From positions 1-64,000 of the forward strand of contig JAFQBH010000020.1 in assembly GCA_017399765.1 (NCBI GenBank): DNA of 64,000 bases, given 5' to 3'. Below, in pieces: positions 17,345 through 24,593 of this stretch. The notes beneath the pieces were generated by a model. The model saw only the letters and a program-made list of their open reading frames with translations, was not told the DNA's origin and made no database searches. The first letter of the stretch is position 1. Every line of letters starts with the position of its first letter. The position numbers were made by a program, and so were the translations under genes. The stretch comes from Oscillospiraceae bacterium (GTDB lineage Bacteria > Bacillota > Clostridia > Oscillospirales > Ruminococcaceae).

Positions 17345-19501
17345 GTGAAAAAGTTTTTATCAATAGTATTATGTATATCTTTGGTTCTTGTTTTTTCCAT
17401 TTGTTGTTTAGCGGCCGAACCTGATGAAGGTTTCTATGATGACATAATATATGTTAACCCGCTTTATTCTGATGTTGTTGATGAAGAATATATCAGAGAA
17501 AACATTGAAGAAAAAGCTCCGGTTCTTTATGCAGATTTGAATCCTGAATATTGTGAAACGATAGAAGAAGCAGGAGAAGTTCTTAGAAGACAATTGGTTT
17601 CAAGAGCTCCGGTTGCAACAGTTTATTTTAAAGCAGATATCGATGATGAAATTGATTATTTTAGCGAAATTTTTGACGAAGCGCTCAGACATACCGGAAA
17701 ACCTACAGAGGGCGATTATATCAGTAAGCAATTTGCGGGTTTGGACGGAGATATAGAAGCTGAATATAAAGACGAAAAAATATATTTAACTTTAATTTAT
17801 TATATGGTTTATTTCACAACCGCTCAGCAGGAAGAAACTCTGAATACCGCGGTTGATAATCTTCTGGATTCTCTTGATCTTGAGGGAAAAGACGATTATC
17901 AAAAAGTTTCTGCAATTTATAAATATATTTGTGACAATACAACTTATGATTACACAAATCTTAACGATGACAATTATAAGCTGAAATATTCCGCGTATGC
18001 GGCGCTTATCGATAAAACCTCTGTTTGCCAGGGTTACGCAAACCTTTTCTACCGCCTTGCTCTTGAAGAGGGCATTGACGCAAGACTTGTTTCAGGAATG
18101 ACAAGTGGCGGCGGCCATGCATGGAATATTGTTAAAATTGGCGATTACTACTATAACGTTGATGCAACTTGGGATGCAGGTTCCGGAGCTCATAGCTATT
18201 CATATTTCCTTAGATGCGAAGAAAACTTTATAAATCATTTCAGAGACGAAGAATATGACACCGCTGAATTCCATGAACAGTATCCTATGGATGCAAGTGA
18301 CTATGTTTATTATCCGGATGATTTTGATGAAGATGACGAGGTGCAGTTTAATCCGGGTGATTATGTTGCGTCAGGATATTGTGGTGCTCCTATTTATATG
18401 GGAGGAAAAAATCTTGCGTGGATGATTAATAAAAACGGTGTTCTTACCATAAAAGGCAATGGTCCCATGGAAAGCTATGAAGATGTTTATGATGAAAACG
18501 GAAATCGTGTGTCAACGGCGCCATGGATAATTTATAATAATATTATCAAAACACTCGTTATTGAAGAAGGTGTTACCTTTATAGGAGATTACGCTTTTTA
18601 TGATATGAATAATTTAAGCGGAACTCTTAATCTTCCTTCAACTCTTACCGACATTGGTAAAAGCGCATTTTTGTATTGTAAATACAGTGGAGAACTTGTT
18701 GTTCCGGAGGGTGTTGAGTATGTAGGGCACAGTGCTTTTGCCTGGAACCAATTTACTTCTGTAAAAGTGCCTTCCACGCTTAATAAATTCGAATTTCAAG
18801 CGTTCAGTGGAAGAGAAGTTGTGAAAGTCAACGTTTCCGAAAGCAACCCGAATTTCTGTTCAGTAGATGGAATTGTTTACAGTAAAGATAAAAAAGCTCT
18901 TGTTCTTATTCCTTGTGGAATAGACGGCGTATTTACTGTTCCTGATCATGTCGAAATTTTGGATTCCTATTTGTACGATCAGGGGGATCTTGAAGGAATT
19001 ATAGTTCCCGAAACCGTAAGCACGATAAATGATTATGCATTTTATTGTTTCAACGGAAAAATAACAGTAATGAGCCGATTGGATTATATAGGAGCATTCG
19101 CTTTTCGGGGAAGCACAGATGATGTTACGTCTGTTTATTTTATGAATGGTGCTCCCAATGATATTTCTTCAAAAGGAATAACGGAATTGCAAAATAATGC
19201 AATAATCAATTTTTATTATCCTTCCGGTACGGAAGACCTTTGGAATTTTGACGAAAACGGTCTTTGGAACGGTTATGAGGTAAAGAGCTATAACGGTTAC
19301 GGTGATCTTAATATGGACTTTACAGTTAATATAAAAGATGTTTACCTTGCACGCCTTATTGCTGCAAAACTTGTTGTTAGCAATGAAGCACAGCTTTCTC
19401 TTGGCGATGTTGATGGAGACGGAAAAATCAGCGCAATCGACGCAAATATAATCAGAAAATTTATTCTTAAAAACATCATTAAGTTCCCGATTGAAGTATA
19501 A
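17345..19501 (+). CDS. Secreted transglutaminase-like / leucine-rich-repeat protein with C-terminal dockerin (second copy)
   Basis: 718 residues from a GTG with AGGGGG seven bases upstream. Signal peptide 1-24. The transglutaminase-like domain (about 100-290) keeps Cys228 (SVCQGYANLF), His258 (GGGHAWNI) and Asp273 (YYNVDATW). One capped block of leucine-rich repeats (about 340-620) begins with SGYCGAP and ends with FDENGLWNGY. The dockerin (651-718) has loops DLNMDFTVNIKD and DVDGDGKISAID; the first has Phe where Gly is usual. Long identical peptide and near-identical DNA stretches around the catalytic Cys show that it and the 7392 gene are tandem paralogues; this one lacks the middle domain and one LRR block. 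Confidence 0.85.
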   Translation: MKKFLSIVLCISLVLVFSICCLAAEPDEGFYDDIIYVNPLYSDVVDEEYIRENIEEKAPVLYADLNPEYCETIEEAGEVLRRQLVSRAPVATVYFKADIDDEIDYFSEIFDEALRHTGKPTEGDYISKQFAGLDGDIEAEYKDEKIYLTLIYYMVYFTTAQQEETLNTAVDNLLDSLDLEGKDDYQKVSAIYKYICDNTTYDYTNLNDDNYKLKYSAYAALIDKTSVCQGYANLFYRLALEEGIDARLVSGMTSGGGHAWNIVKIGDYYYNVDATWDAGSGAHSYSYFLRCEENFINHFRDEEYDTAEFHEQYPMDASDYVYYPDDFDEDDEVQFNPGDYVASGYCGAPIYMGGKNLAWMINKNGVLTIKGNGPMESYEDVYDENGNRVSTAPWIIYNNIIKTLVIEEGVTFIGDYAFYDMNNLSGTLNLPSTLTDIGKSAFLYCKYSGELVVPEGVEYVGHSAFAWNQFTSVKVPSTLNKFEFQAFSGREVVKVNVSESNPNFCSVDGIVYSKDKKALVLIPCGIDGVFTVPDHVEILDSYLYDQGDLEGIIVPETVSTINDYAFYCFNGKITVMSRLDYIGAFAFRGSTDDVTSVYFMNGAPNDISSKGITELQNNAIINFYYPSGTEDLWNFDENGLWNGYEVKSYNGYGDLNMDFTVNIKDVYLARLIAAKLVVSNEAQLSLGDVDGDGKISAIDANIIRKFILKNIIKFPIEV

Positions 19502-19546
19502 ATTATTTTCTGTTTTTTGCCTAAAATTTCATAGAAAAAATTATAA

Positions 19547-19583
19547 AAAACGCCCAAAAATGCTTGACAGTTGGGCGTTTTTC
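19547..19583 (+). terminator. Terminator of the cohesin locus with a promoter element in its loop
   Basis: AAAACGCCCAA (19547-19557) pairs with TTGGGCGTTTT (19571-19581), followed by T residues. The 13-base loop contains TTGACA, the -35 box of the following operon. Confidence 0.85.
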
Positions 19584-19592
19584 CTTTATAAT
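19564..19592 (+). promoter_or_regulatory. Promoter of the ylxM-ffh operon
   Basis: TTGACA (19564-19569), a 17-base spacer and TATAAT (19587-19592) are full consensus. The -35 box lies within the loop of the preceding terminator and the spacer covers its 3' arm. Confidence 0.85.
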
Positions 19593-19645
19593 AATATGGT
19601 AATTGTAAAGCAAATTACTTTACAAAAAAGAAGGAGGTGAACACA

Positions 19646-20008
19646 ATGCCGAAGGATATGAATATTTCGCTTCTTTTCGATTTCTATGGCGAGATCTTAA
19701 CCGAAAAACAGCAGGACGTTATCGATTATTATTATAACGATGACCTTTCTCTTGCGGAAATTTCCGAGCACCTCGGAATAACAAGGCAGGGTGTTCGCGA
19801 TTCCATAAAAAGGGCGGAAGCAACCCTTCTTGAAATGGAAGAAAAGCTCGGCCTTGCAAAACGCTTCCGCGAGATCCAGCGCGGACTTGATACTATCATT
19901 TCCGAAGCCCACGCTATCGAAGACGACAGCATCCGCGGAGCCACCATAAGAGATATTACCCAGCACACAATGAAAATTGTGGAAGTTGCGGCGCATCTCA
20001 ACGATTAA
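19646..20008 (+). CDS. ylxM: YlxM/p13-like helix-turn-helix SRP-associated protein
   Basis: 120 residues. AAGGAGG at 19631-19637 is eight bases before the ATG at 19646; an in-frame GTG at 19637 overlaps it and is rejected. The sequence shows a sigma-70 region-4-like helix-turn-helix (SLAEISEHLGITRQGVRDSIKRAE) after a conserved LFDFYGEILTEKQ start, as in the UPF0122/YlxM family. In this family the protein stimulates the signal recognition particle. Its position 12 bases before ffh is the usual one. Confidence 0.9.
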   Translation: MPKDMNISLLFDFYGEILTEKQQDVIDYYYNDDLSLAEISEHLGITRQGVRDSIKRAEATLLEMEEKLGLAKRFREIQRGLDTIISEAHAIEDDSIRGATIRDITQHTMKIVEVAAHLND

Positions 20009-20020
20009 CGGAGGAACAAA

Positions 20021-21394
20021 ATGGCATTTGAAGGATTATCCGATAAGCTTTCCTCTGTTTTTAAAAAGCTCAGAAACAAAGGTAAGCTTACCGAAAGCGA
20101 CGTAAAAGCCGCCATGCGCGAAGTCCGTCTTGCTCTTCTTGAAGCGGACGTCAACTATAAAGTTGCAAAGGATTTTGTCGCAAAAGTAAGCGAAAGAGCT
20201 GTTGGCGCGGAAGTTCTTGAAAGCTTAACTCCTGCCCAGCACGTTATTAAAATAGTTAATGAGGAACTCACCGCTTTGATGGGCGAATCCAACGCAAGGA
20301 TTCAGTTTTCCACCAAAATTCCGACGATCATTATGATGGTCGGTCTCCAGGGTTCCGGTAAAACCACCCATTCGGGAAAACTTGCTCTCCATTTCAAAAA
20401 AATGGGAAGAAGACCGCTTCTCGTTGCCTGCGACGTCTATCGTCCTGCGGCAATCGACCAGCTTAAAGTTGTGGGAAGCCAGATTGATGTTCCTGTTTTC
20501 GAAATGGGACAGATTGAACCTCTCACCATTGCGAAAAAAGCGGTTGCTCACGCAAAGGACTACGGCAACGATATCGTAATTCTGGATACGGCTGGCCGTC
20601 TTCATGTTGATACCGAACTTATGGATGAGCTTCAGGGCCTTAAAGATGAATTTAAGCCGGAAGAAATCCTGCTTGTAATCGACTCCATGACCGGTCAGGA
20701 CGCAGTAAACGTTGCCGATGCATTCAACCAGAAACTCGGCATCACCGGTACTATCCTTACCAAACTGGACGGCGATACCCGTGGCGGTGCGGCTCTTTCC
20801 GTAAGAGCAGTTACCGGAGCACCAATCAAATTCATCGGTACCGGCGAAAAACTCACCGATCTTGAAGCTTTCCACCCGGATCGAATGGCTTCCAGAATCC
20901 TCGGAATGGGCGACGTTCTCACCCTTATCGAAAGGGCGGAAGAACAGTTCGACGCAAAACAGGCTGAGGAAATGGCTAAAAAAATGGGCGAAAACAGCTT
21001 TGACCTCAACGATTTGCTTGATCAGATGAAGCAGGTCAAAAAGATGGGTTCACTCAGTTCCATCGTTTCCATGCTTCCCGGTGCTAAAACAAAGCTTACC
21101 GATGAACAGGAAGCGGAGGGCGAAAAACAGCTTCGCAGAACCGAAGCTATCATCAATTCGATGACAAAGAAGGAGAGGGCAAAACCCTCCATCATCGACG
21201 CAAAACGCAAGAAAAGAATTGCGGCAGGTTCCGGAACGGAAGTTTCCGACGTAAACCGCCTTCTCAAGCAGTTTGAACAGATGCAGAAGATGATGAAACA
21301 GCTTTCCGGCAACGGAAAGCAGGGCAGAAAAATGCGCCAGATGCTCAGCCAGATGGAAAACCGCGGCGGCTTCGGAAGCGGAATGCCCTTTTAA
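20021..21394 (+). CDS. ffh: Signal recognition particle GTPase Ffh (SRP54)
   Basis: 457 residues, ATG after CGGAGG. It has the N-terminal helical bundle, the G domain with P-loop GLQGSGKTTHSGKL (about 107-120), DTAGR, TKLDGDTRGG, and the C-terminal methionine-rich M domain (QFEQMQKMMKQLSGNGKQG and SQMENRGGFGSG). Ffh binds 4.5S/6S RNA and signal sequences and delivers nascent chains to FtsY and the Sec machinery. Full length for the family. It is second in the ylxM-ffh-rpsP operon. Confidence 0.98.
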   Translation: MAFEGLSDKLSSVFKKLRNKGKLTESDVKAAMREVRLALLEADVNYKVAKDFVAKVSERAVGAEVLESLTPAQHVIKIVNEELTALMGESNARIQFSTKIPTIIMMVGLQGSGKTTHSGKLALHFKKMGRRPLLVACDVYRPAAIDQLKVVGSQIDVPVFEMGQIEPLTIAKKAVAHAKDYGNDIVILDTAGRLHVDTELMDELQGLKDEFKPEEILLVIDSMTGQDAVNVADAFNQKLGITGTILTKLDGDTRGGAALSVRAVTGAPIKFIGTGEKLTDLEAFHPDRMASRILGMGDVLTLIERAEEQFDAKQAEEMAKKMGENSFDLNDLLDQMKQVKKMGSLSSIVSMLPGAKTKLTDEQEAEGEKQLRRTEAIINSMTKKERAKPSIIDAKRKKRIAAGSGTEVSDVNRLLKQFEQMQKMMKQLSGNGKQGRKMRQMLSQMENRGGFGSGMPF

Positions 21395-21469
21395 TTAATG
21401 GTCTTTAGGCGAAAAGCCAAATGATAAAACAAGTTTTATATTTTATTTATTTCATAGGAGGAAAAAACA

Positions 21470-21712
21470 ATGTCCGTTAAAATCAGACTGCGCCGCATGG
21501 GCGCTAAAAAAGCTCCCTTTTACAGAATCGTAGTAGCAGATTCCCGTTATCCCAGAGATGGCCGTTTCATCGAAGAAGTTGGCTACTATGATCCTACCAA
21601 AGAACCTTCCGTAATCAAAGTTGACAAAGAGAAAGTTGAAAAATGGATCGCTTCCGGCGCACAGCCCACCGATACCGTTAAAGCACTTCTTAAAATCGAA
21701 GGCGTTCTCTAA
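21470..21712 (+). CDS. rpsP: 30S ribosomal protein bS16
   Basis: 80 residues with TAGGAGG before the ATG. The start [23 protein letters not shown] is the S16 signature, and the length is typical. It lies between ffh and khpA, as in other Firmicutes. The stop codon overlaps an ATG, but the true start of the next gene is 18 bases further on. Confidence 0.98.
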   Translation: MSVKIRLRRMGAKKAPFYRIVVADSRYPRDGRFIEEVGYYDPTKEPSVIKVDKEKVEKWIASGAQPTDTVKALLKIEGVL

Positions 21713-21729
21713 TGCCGGAGGGTTTCAAC

Positions 21730-21963
21730 ATGGAAGAACTGCTTGCTGTAATCGCACGCGGTCTTGTTGAGAATAAGGAAGCTGTTTCCGTAACCGTTGA
21801 TGAGCCCGATGAAGAGGGTACGGTTGTTTACCATCTTCACGTTGCCGCATCCGATATGGGAAGAGTTATCGGACGCCAGGGAAAAATTGCCCGCGCGATC
21901 CGCACCCTTATGCGCACAGCCGCTAACCGTGCCGGCAAGAAAGTTGCTGTCACGATCGAATAA
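21730..21963 (+). CDS. khpA: KH-domain RNA-binding protein KhpA (YlqC)
   Basis: 77 residues from the ATG at 21730, which has GGAGGG (21717-21722) seven bases upstream; the ATG at 21712 overlapping rpsP has no ribosome site. The single KH domain has the GxxG loop in RVIGRQGKIARAIRTL. KhpA proteins bind RNA with KhpB and affect cell elongation and division in Gram-positives. Its place between rpsP and rimM is conserved. Confidence 0.93.
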   Translation: MEELLAVIARGLVENKEAVSVTVDEPDEEGTVVYHLHVAASDMGRVIGRQGKIARAIRTLMRTAANRAGKKVAVTIE

Positions 21964-21976
21964 TTTTCGAAAAACA

Positions 21977-22010
21977 AATTCCCTCGTCAAAGAAATTTGA
22001 CGGGGGAATT
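21977..22010 (+). other. Intra-operon hairpin with GAAA tetraloop between khpA and rimM
   Basis: AATTCCCTCGTCAAA pairs with TTTGACGGGGGAATT (15 bp, one G-T wobble) around GAAA. There is no T run after it, so it may stabilise or process the mRNA more than terminate it. Confidence 0.6.
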
Positions 22011-22033
22011 ATAAAATTATAAGAGGTTTTATT

Positions 22034-22549
22034 ATGAAAAAGCAGTTTCTTGAAGTTGGCGAAGTTGTTGCAATACATGGGCTTCGCGGCGATTTGCGTC
22101 TTTATCCCTGGTGCGATCCGGGCGATATCGAGCGTAGCGCAAGAATGTATCTTGATGAAAAAGGCGAGCAGGAATATCGCGTTTCTTACGCAAAACCGCA
22201 TAAAAATGTTTATCTCGTCAAGCTCAAAGGCGTTGATAACCCCGATGACGCAAGAAAATTCATTGGAAAAGTTCTTTATATGAACCGCAACGATATTCCG
22301 ATGAAAGCGGGAGATTATTTTATCCAGGATATAATCGGTCTTAAGGTAGTTGATGCCGAAAACGAAACCGTTTACGGTGAAGTTTCCGACGTTGCGCCCA
22401 CCGGTGCCAACGATATCTATTGTGTTTGCGGCGCGGACGGAAAAGAAACCTGGATCCCTGCAATTCCGCAGGTTATCAGCAAGGTAGATGTTGACGGAGG
22501 AATTCTTGAAATAACTCCGATGAAAGGACTTTTTGACGATGAGGATTGA
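22034..22549 (+). CDS. rimM: Ribosome maturation factor RimM
   Basis: 171 residues. The N-terminal beta-barrel (EVGEVVAIHGLRGDLRLYPW) and the PRC-barrel segment (YFIQDIIGLKVVDAENETVYGEV, then GKETWIPAIPQVISKVD) are the two RimM domains. RimM binds uS19 and assists assembly of the 30S head. It overlaps trmD by 11 bases, indicating translational coupling. Confidence 0.96.
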   Translation: MKKQFLEVGEVVAIHGLRGDLRLYPWCDPGDIERSARMYLDEKGEQEYRVSYAKPHKNVYLVKLKGVDNPDDARKFIGKVLYMNRNDIPMKAGDYFIQDIIGLKVVDAENETVYGEVSDVAPTGANDIYCVCGADGKETWIPAIPQVISKVDVDGGILEITPMKGLFDDED

Positions 22550-23228
22550 TATTGCGACCCTTTTTCCGGAAATGTGCGAATCGGTGCTTGGCACCAGCAT
22601 AATCGGAAGAGCGAGAAAAGCAGGTTTTATCGAAGTTTATTGTCATAATATCCGCGATTTTTCCGAAGATAAGCACCAAAGGGTCGATGCTGCGCCTTAT
22701 GGCGGCGGAAACGGAATGCTTATGCAGGCAGACCCGATTTTTAAATGCTATGAGCACGTCTGTGAAGAATCGTGCTCAAAACCCTTCGTAATCTATATGT
22801 CGCCTCAAGGCGCGGTGCTCAACCAGAAACTGGCCGTGGATTTTGCGGAAAATTATGAGCATCTGTTTCTCATCTGCGGACACTATGAGGGAATCGATGA
22901 ACGAATCATCGAAGAAATAGTTGACATGGAAGTTTCAATAGGCGACTATGTTCTCACCGGCGGCGAACTTGGAGCATTGGTGCTCACGGATGCTGTGGGA
23001 AGACTTTGCGACGGCGTTCTTTCCGAAGATGTTTGCTTCGAGGACGAAAGCCATTATTCCGGTCTGCTGGAATATCCGCAATATACCCGTCCCCAGGTCT
23101 GGCACGGAAGGGGAGTTCCGGAAGTTTTGCTTTCCGGAAATCACAAACTCATTTCCGATTGGCGCCATGAGCAGGCGGTAAAACGCACCATGGAAAAACG
23201 CCCGGATATGCTTAAAAAAGAGGAATAA
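22539..23228 (+). CDS. trmD: tRNA (guanine37-N1)-methyltransferase TrmD
   Basis: 229 residues from the ATG at 22539; a TTG six bases earlier is also in frame. The sequence IDIATLFPEM, DAAPYGGGNGMLMQADP, CGHYEGIDERI and SIGDYVLTGGELGAL covers the SPOUT trefoil knot that binds S-adenosylmethionine. It methylates G37 of tRNAs, which prevents frameshifting. rplS, the usual next gene, is absent; a DUF554 gene follows four bases later. Confidence 0.97.
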   Translation: MRIDIATLFPEMCESVLGTSIIGRARKAGFIEVYCHNIRDFSEDKHQRVDAAPYGGGNGMLMQADPIFKCYEHVCEESCSKPFVIYMSPQGAVLNQKLAVDFAENYEHLFLICGHYEGIDERIIEEIVDMEVSIGDYVLTGGELGALVLTDAVGRLCDGVLSEDVCFEDESHYSGLLEYPQYTRPQVWHGRGVPEVLLSGNHKLISDWRHEQAVKRTMEKRPDMLKKEE

Positions 23229-23232
23229 AACA

Positions 23233-23961
23233 ATGCTCGGAACAATAATTAATGTTATAACCGTAATTCTGGGCGGTATGCTTGGTCTTTTGCTTAAAAA
23301 AGGAATAAAAAGCGAAATTATGGATAACGTTATGAAAGCAGAGGGAGTTGCTGTTCTTATAATCGGAATGAACGGCGTTCTTACCAATATGCTTTCGGTC
23401 GGCGAAGGCGGAAAAATAGTTGAAAACGGCGGACTTGTTCTTCTGATAAGCCTTGCCCTCGGTGCTTTCGTCGGCGAAATCATAAAACTTGATGACAGGA
23501 TAAACGGACTTGGCGGTTGGGTTGAAAAACGAATTAAATCCAACGGTTTTTCCAAAGGCTTTGTTTCCGCTTTTATAATTTTCTGCGTCGGTTCAATGAG
23601 CATAATCGGTTCGATAAACGACGGCCTTTCCGGCGATTCGAGCGTTCTTATCGTTAAAAGCACCCTTGATTTTATTACAGCGATGGTGCTTGCTTCAACA
23701 ATGGGAATCGGCGTAATCTTCGCCTGCGTTCCGCTTTTTGTTTACCAGGGATCGATTTCGCTTTTTGCTTCGTTCATAAAACCGATAATCGAAAACTATC
23801 CGGATATGATGATTCAGTTTTCAATGGTCGGATATGCCATAATTATGTGCATCGGAATAAACTTTATTGCAGGGCAAAAAATCAAAACCGCGAACCTTCT
23901 TCCGGCAATGCTTGTTCCGGTGCTGTATAACCTGCTTAAGTTGGTTGAAAACTTGTGGTGA
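23233..23961 (+). CDS. DUF554 family membrane protein
   Basis: 242 residues and about six to seven hydrophobic segments. The start LGTIINVITVILGGMLGLLLKKG and the segment FCVGSMSIIGSINDGLSGD match the DUF554 (YdfK-like) family of inner-membrane proteins of unknown function. It follows trmD by four bases with its own AGAGGAA site, so it is the last gene of the operon. Confidence 0.88.
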   Translation: MLGTIINVITVILGGMLGLLLKKGIKSEIMDNVMKAEGVAVLIIGMNGVLTNMLSVGEGGKIVENGGLVLLISLALGAFVGEIIKLDDRINGLGGWVEKRIKSNGFSKGFVSAFIIFCVGSMSIIGSINDGLSGDSSVLIVKSTLDFITAMVLASTMGIGVIFACVPLFVYQGSISLFASFIKPIIENYPDMMIQFSMVGYAIIMCIGINFIAGQKIKTANLLPAMLVPVLYNLLKLVENLW

Positions 23962-24013
23962 TTTTATACAAATAAGCCGAATAGATTTAACCTTGATATG
24001 GAGTTTTTATAGA

Positions 24014-24058
24014 AATTCAACGAATTTCGTTGAATTGGAAAAAATAAACTGTTATAAT
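24014..24058 (+). promoter_or_regulatory. HPr promoter with palindromic operator over the -35 box
   Basis: TTGAAT (24030-24035), a 17-base spacer and TATAAT (24053-24058) form the promoter. A near-perfect palindrome with 11-base arms, AATTCAACGAA (24014-24024) and TTCGTTGAATT (24026-24036), covers the -35 box, a classic repressor position. Confidence 0.7.
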
Positions 24059-24098
24059 GAAAACACAATAAAAAGTTGTTATTGAGGAGATTTATAAT

Positions 24099-24362
24099 AT
24101 GTATTCTAACGCTGTTAAAGTTCAGAACCAGGTTGGTCTTCATGCACGTCCTGCAACTTTCTTTATTCAGAAATCCAACGAGTTCAAATCTTCCATTTGG
24201 GTAGAAAAAGACGAAAGAAGAGTTAACGCAAAAAGCCTTCTTGGCGTTCTTTCTCTCGGAATTGTCGGCGGAACCGAAATCACCATCATCGCTGACGGTG
24301 TTGACGAAGAAGAAGCCGTAAATTCCCTTGTAAAACTTGTTGAATCCGGTTTTGCAGACTGA
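24099..24362 (+). CDS. ptsH: HPr phosphocarrier protein
   Basis: 87 residues, ATG after GAGGAG. GLHARPA carries the phosphorylatable His15 and NAKSLLGVLSL carries the regulatory Ser46, so both PTS transfer and HPr kinase regulation are possible; the His rules out a Crh-type protein. The gene stands alone, without ptsI, between its own promoter and terminator. Confidence 0.95.
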   Translation: MYSNAVKVQNQVGLHARPATFFIQKSNEFKSSIWVEKDERRVNAKSLLGVLSLGIVGGTEITIIADGVDEEEAVNSLVKLVESGFAD

Positions 24363-24383
24363 TCAATAAAAATTTGAATTTTT

Positions 24384-24415
24384 ACGCCGCAAATTGATAT
24401 TTGCGGCGTTTTTTG
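24384..24415 (+). terminator. Terminator after ptsH
   Basis: ACGCCGCAAAT, TGAT loop and ATTTGCGGCGT form a perfect 11-bp stem followed by TTTTTG. Confidence 0.92.
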
Positions 24416-24430
24416 TTACAATAGAGAAAA

Positions 24431-24573
24431 GCCTTCCCAGAGGGGAAGGTGTCATTTCCGAAGGAAATGACGGAAGAGGGATTCTTTAAGAACGCGGAGC
24501 GCAGACAGAGATTTGTCGGAGATTATCCCTCCTCAGTCTGCTTCGCAGACAGCTCCTCCTCTGAGGAGCTTTT
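24431..24573. repeat. Palindromic MITE-like intergenic repeat
   Basis: A compound of hairpins: CCTTCCC/GGGAAGG (24432-24449), GTCATTTCC/GGAAATGAC (24451-24471), GTCTG/CAGAC (24536-24550) and AGCTCCTC/GAGGAGCT (24551-24570), with GAGGGA near the middle mirrored by TCCCTC. The composition (GGGAAGGTGTC, ATGACGGAAGAGGGA, TCAGTCTGCTTCGCAGACAGC) resembles interspersed palindromic elements I know from Faecalibacterium and relatives. It has no ORF and sits between ptsH and uvrC. Confidence 0.7.
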
Positions 24574-24593
24574 ATTGAAAGGAGGCCGGAAAA

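Noticed and set aside
1942..19501. A classic cellulosome gene cluster
   Set aside because: Cohesins and dockerins are present, but I find no glycoside hydrolase, carbohydrate esterase or carbohydrate-binding module in the proteins, so cellulose degradation is not supported.
21395..21469. A terminator or promoter between ffh and rpsP
   Set aside because: Only a weak GGCGAAAAGCC hairpin and AT-rich DNA are visible, with no T run or consensus promoter, so the genes are taken as one operon.
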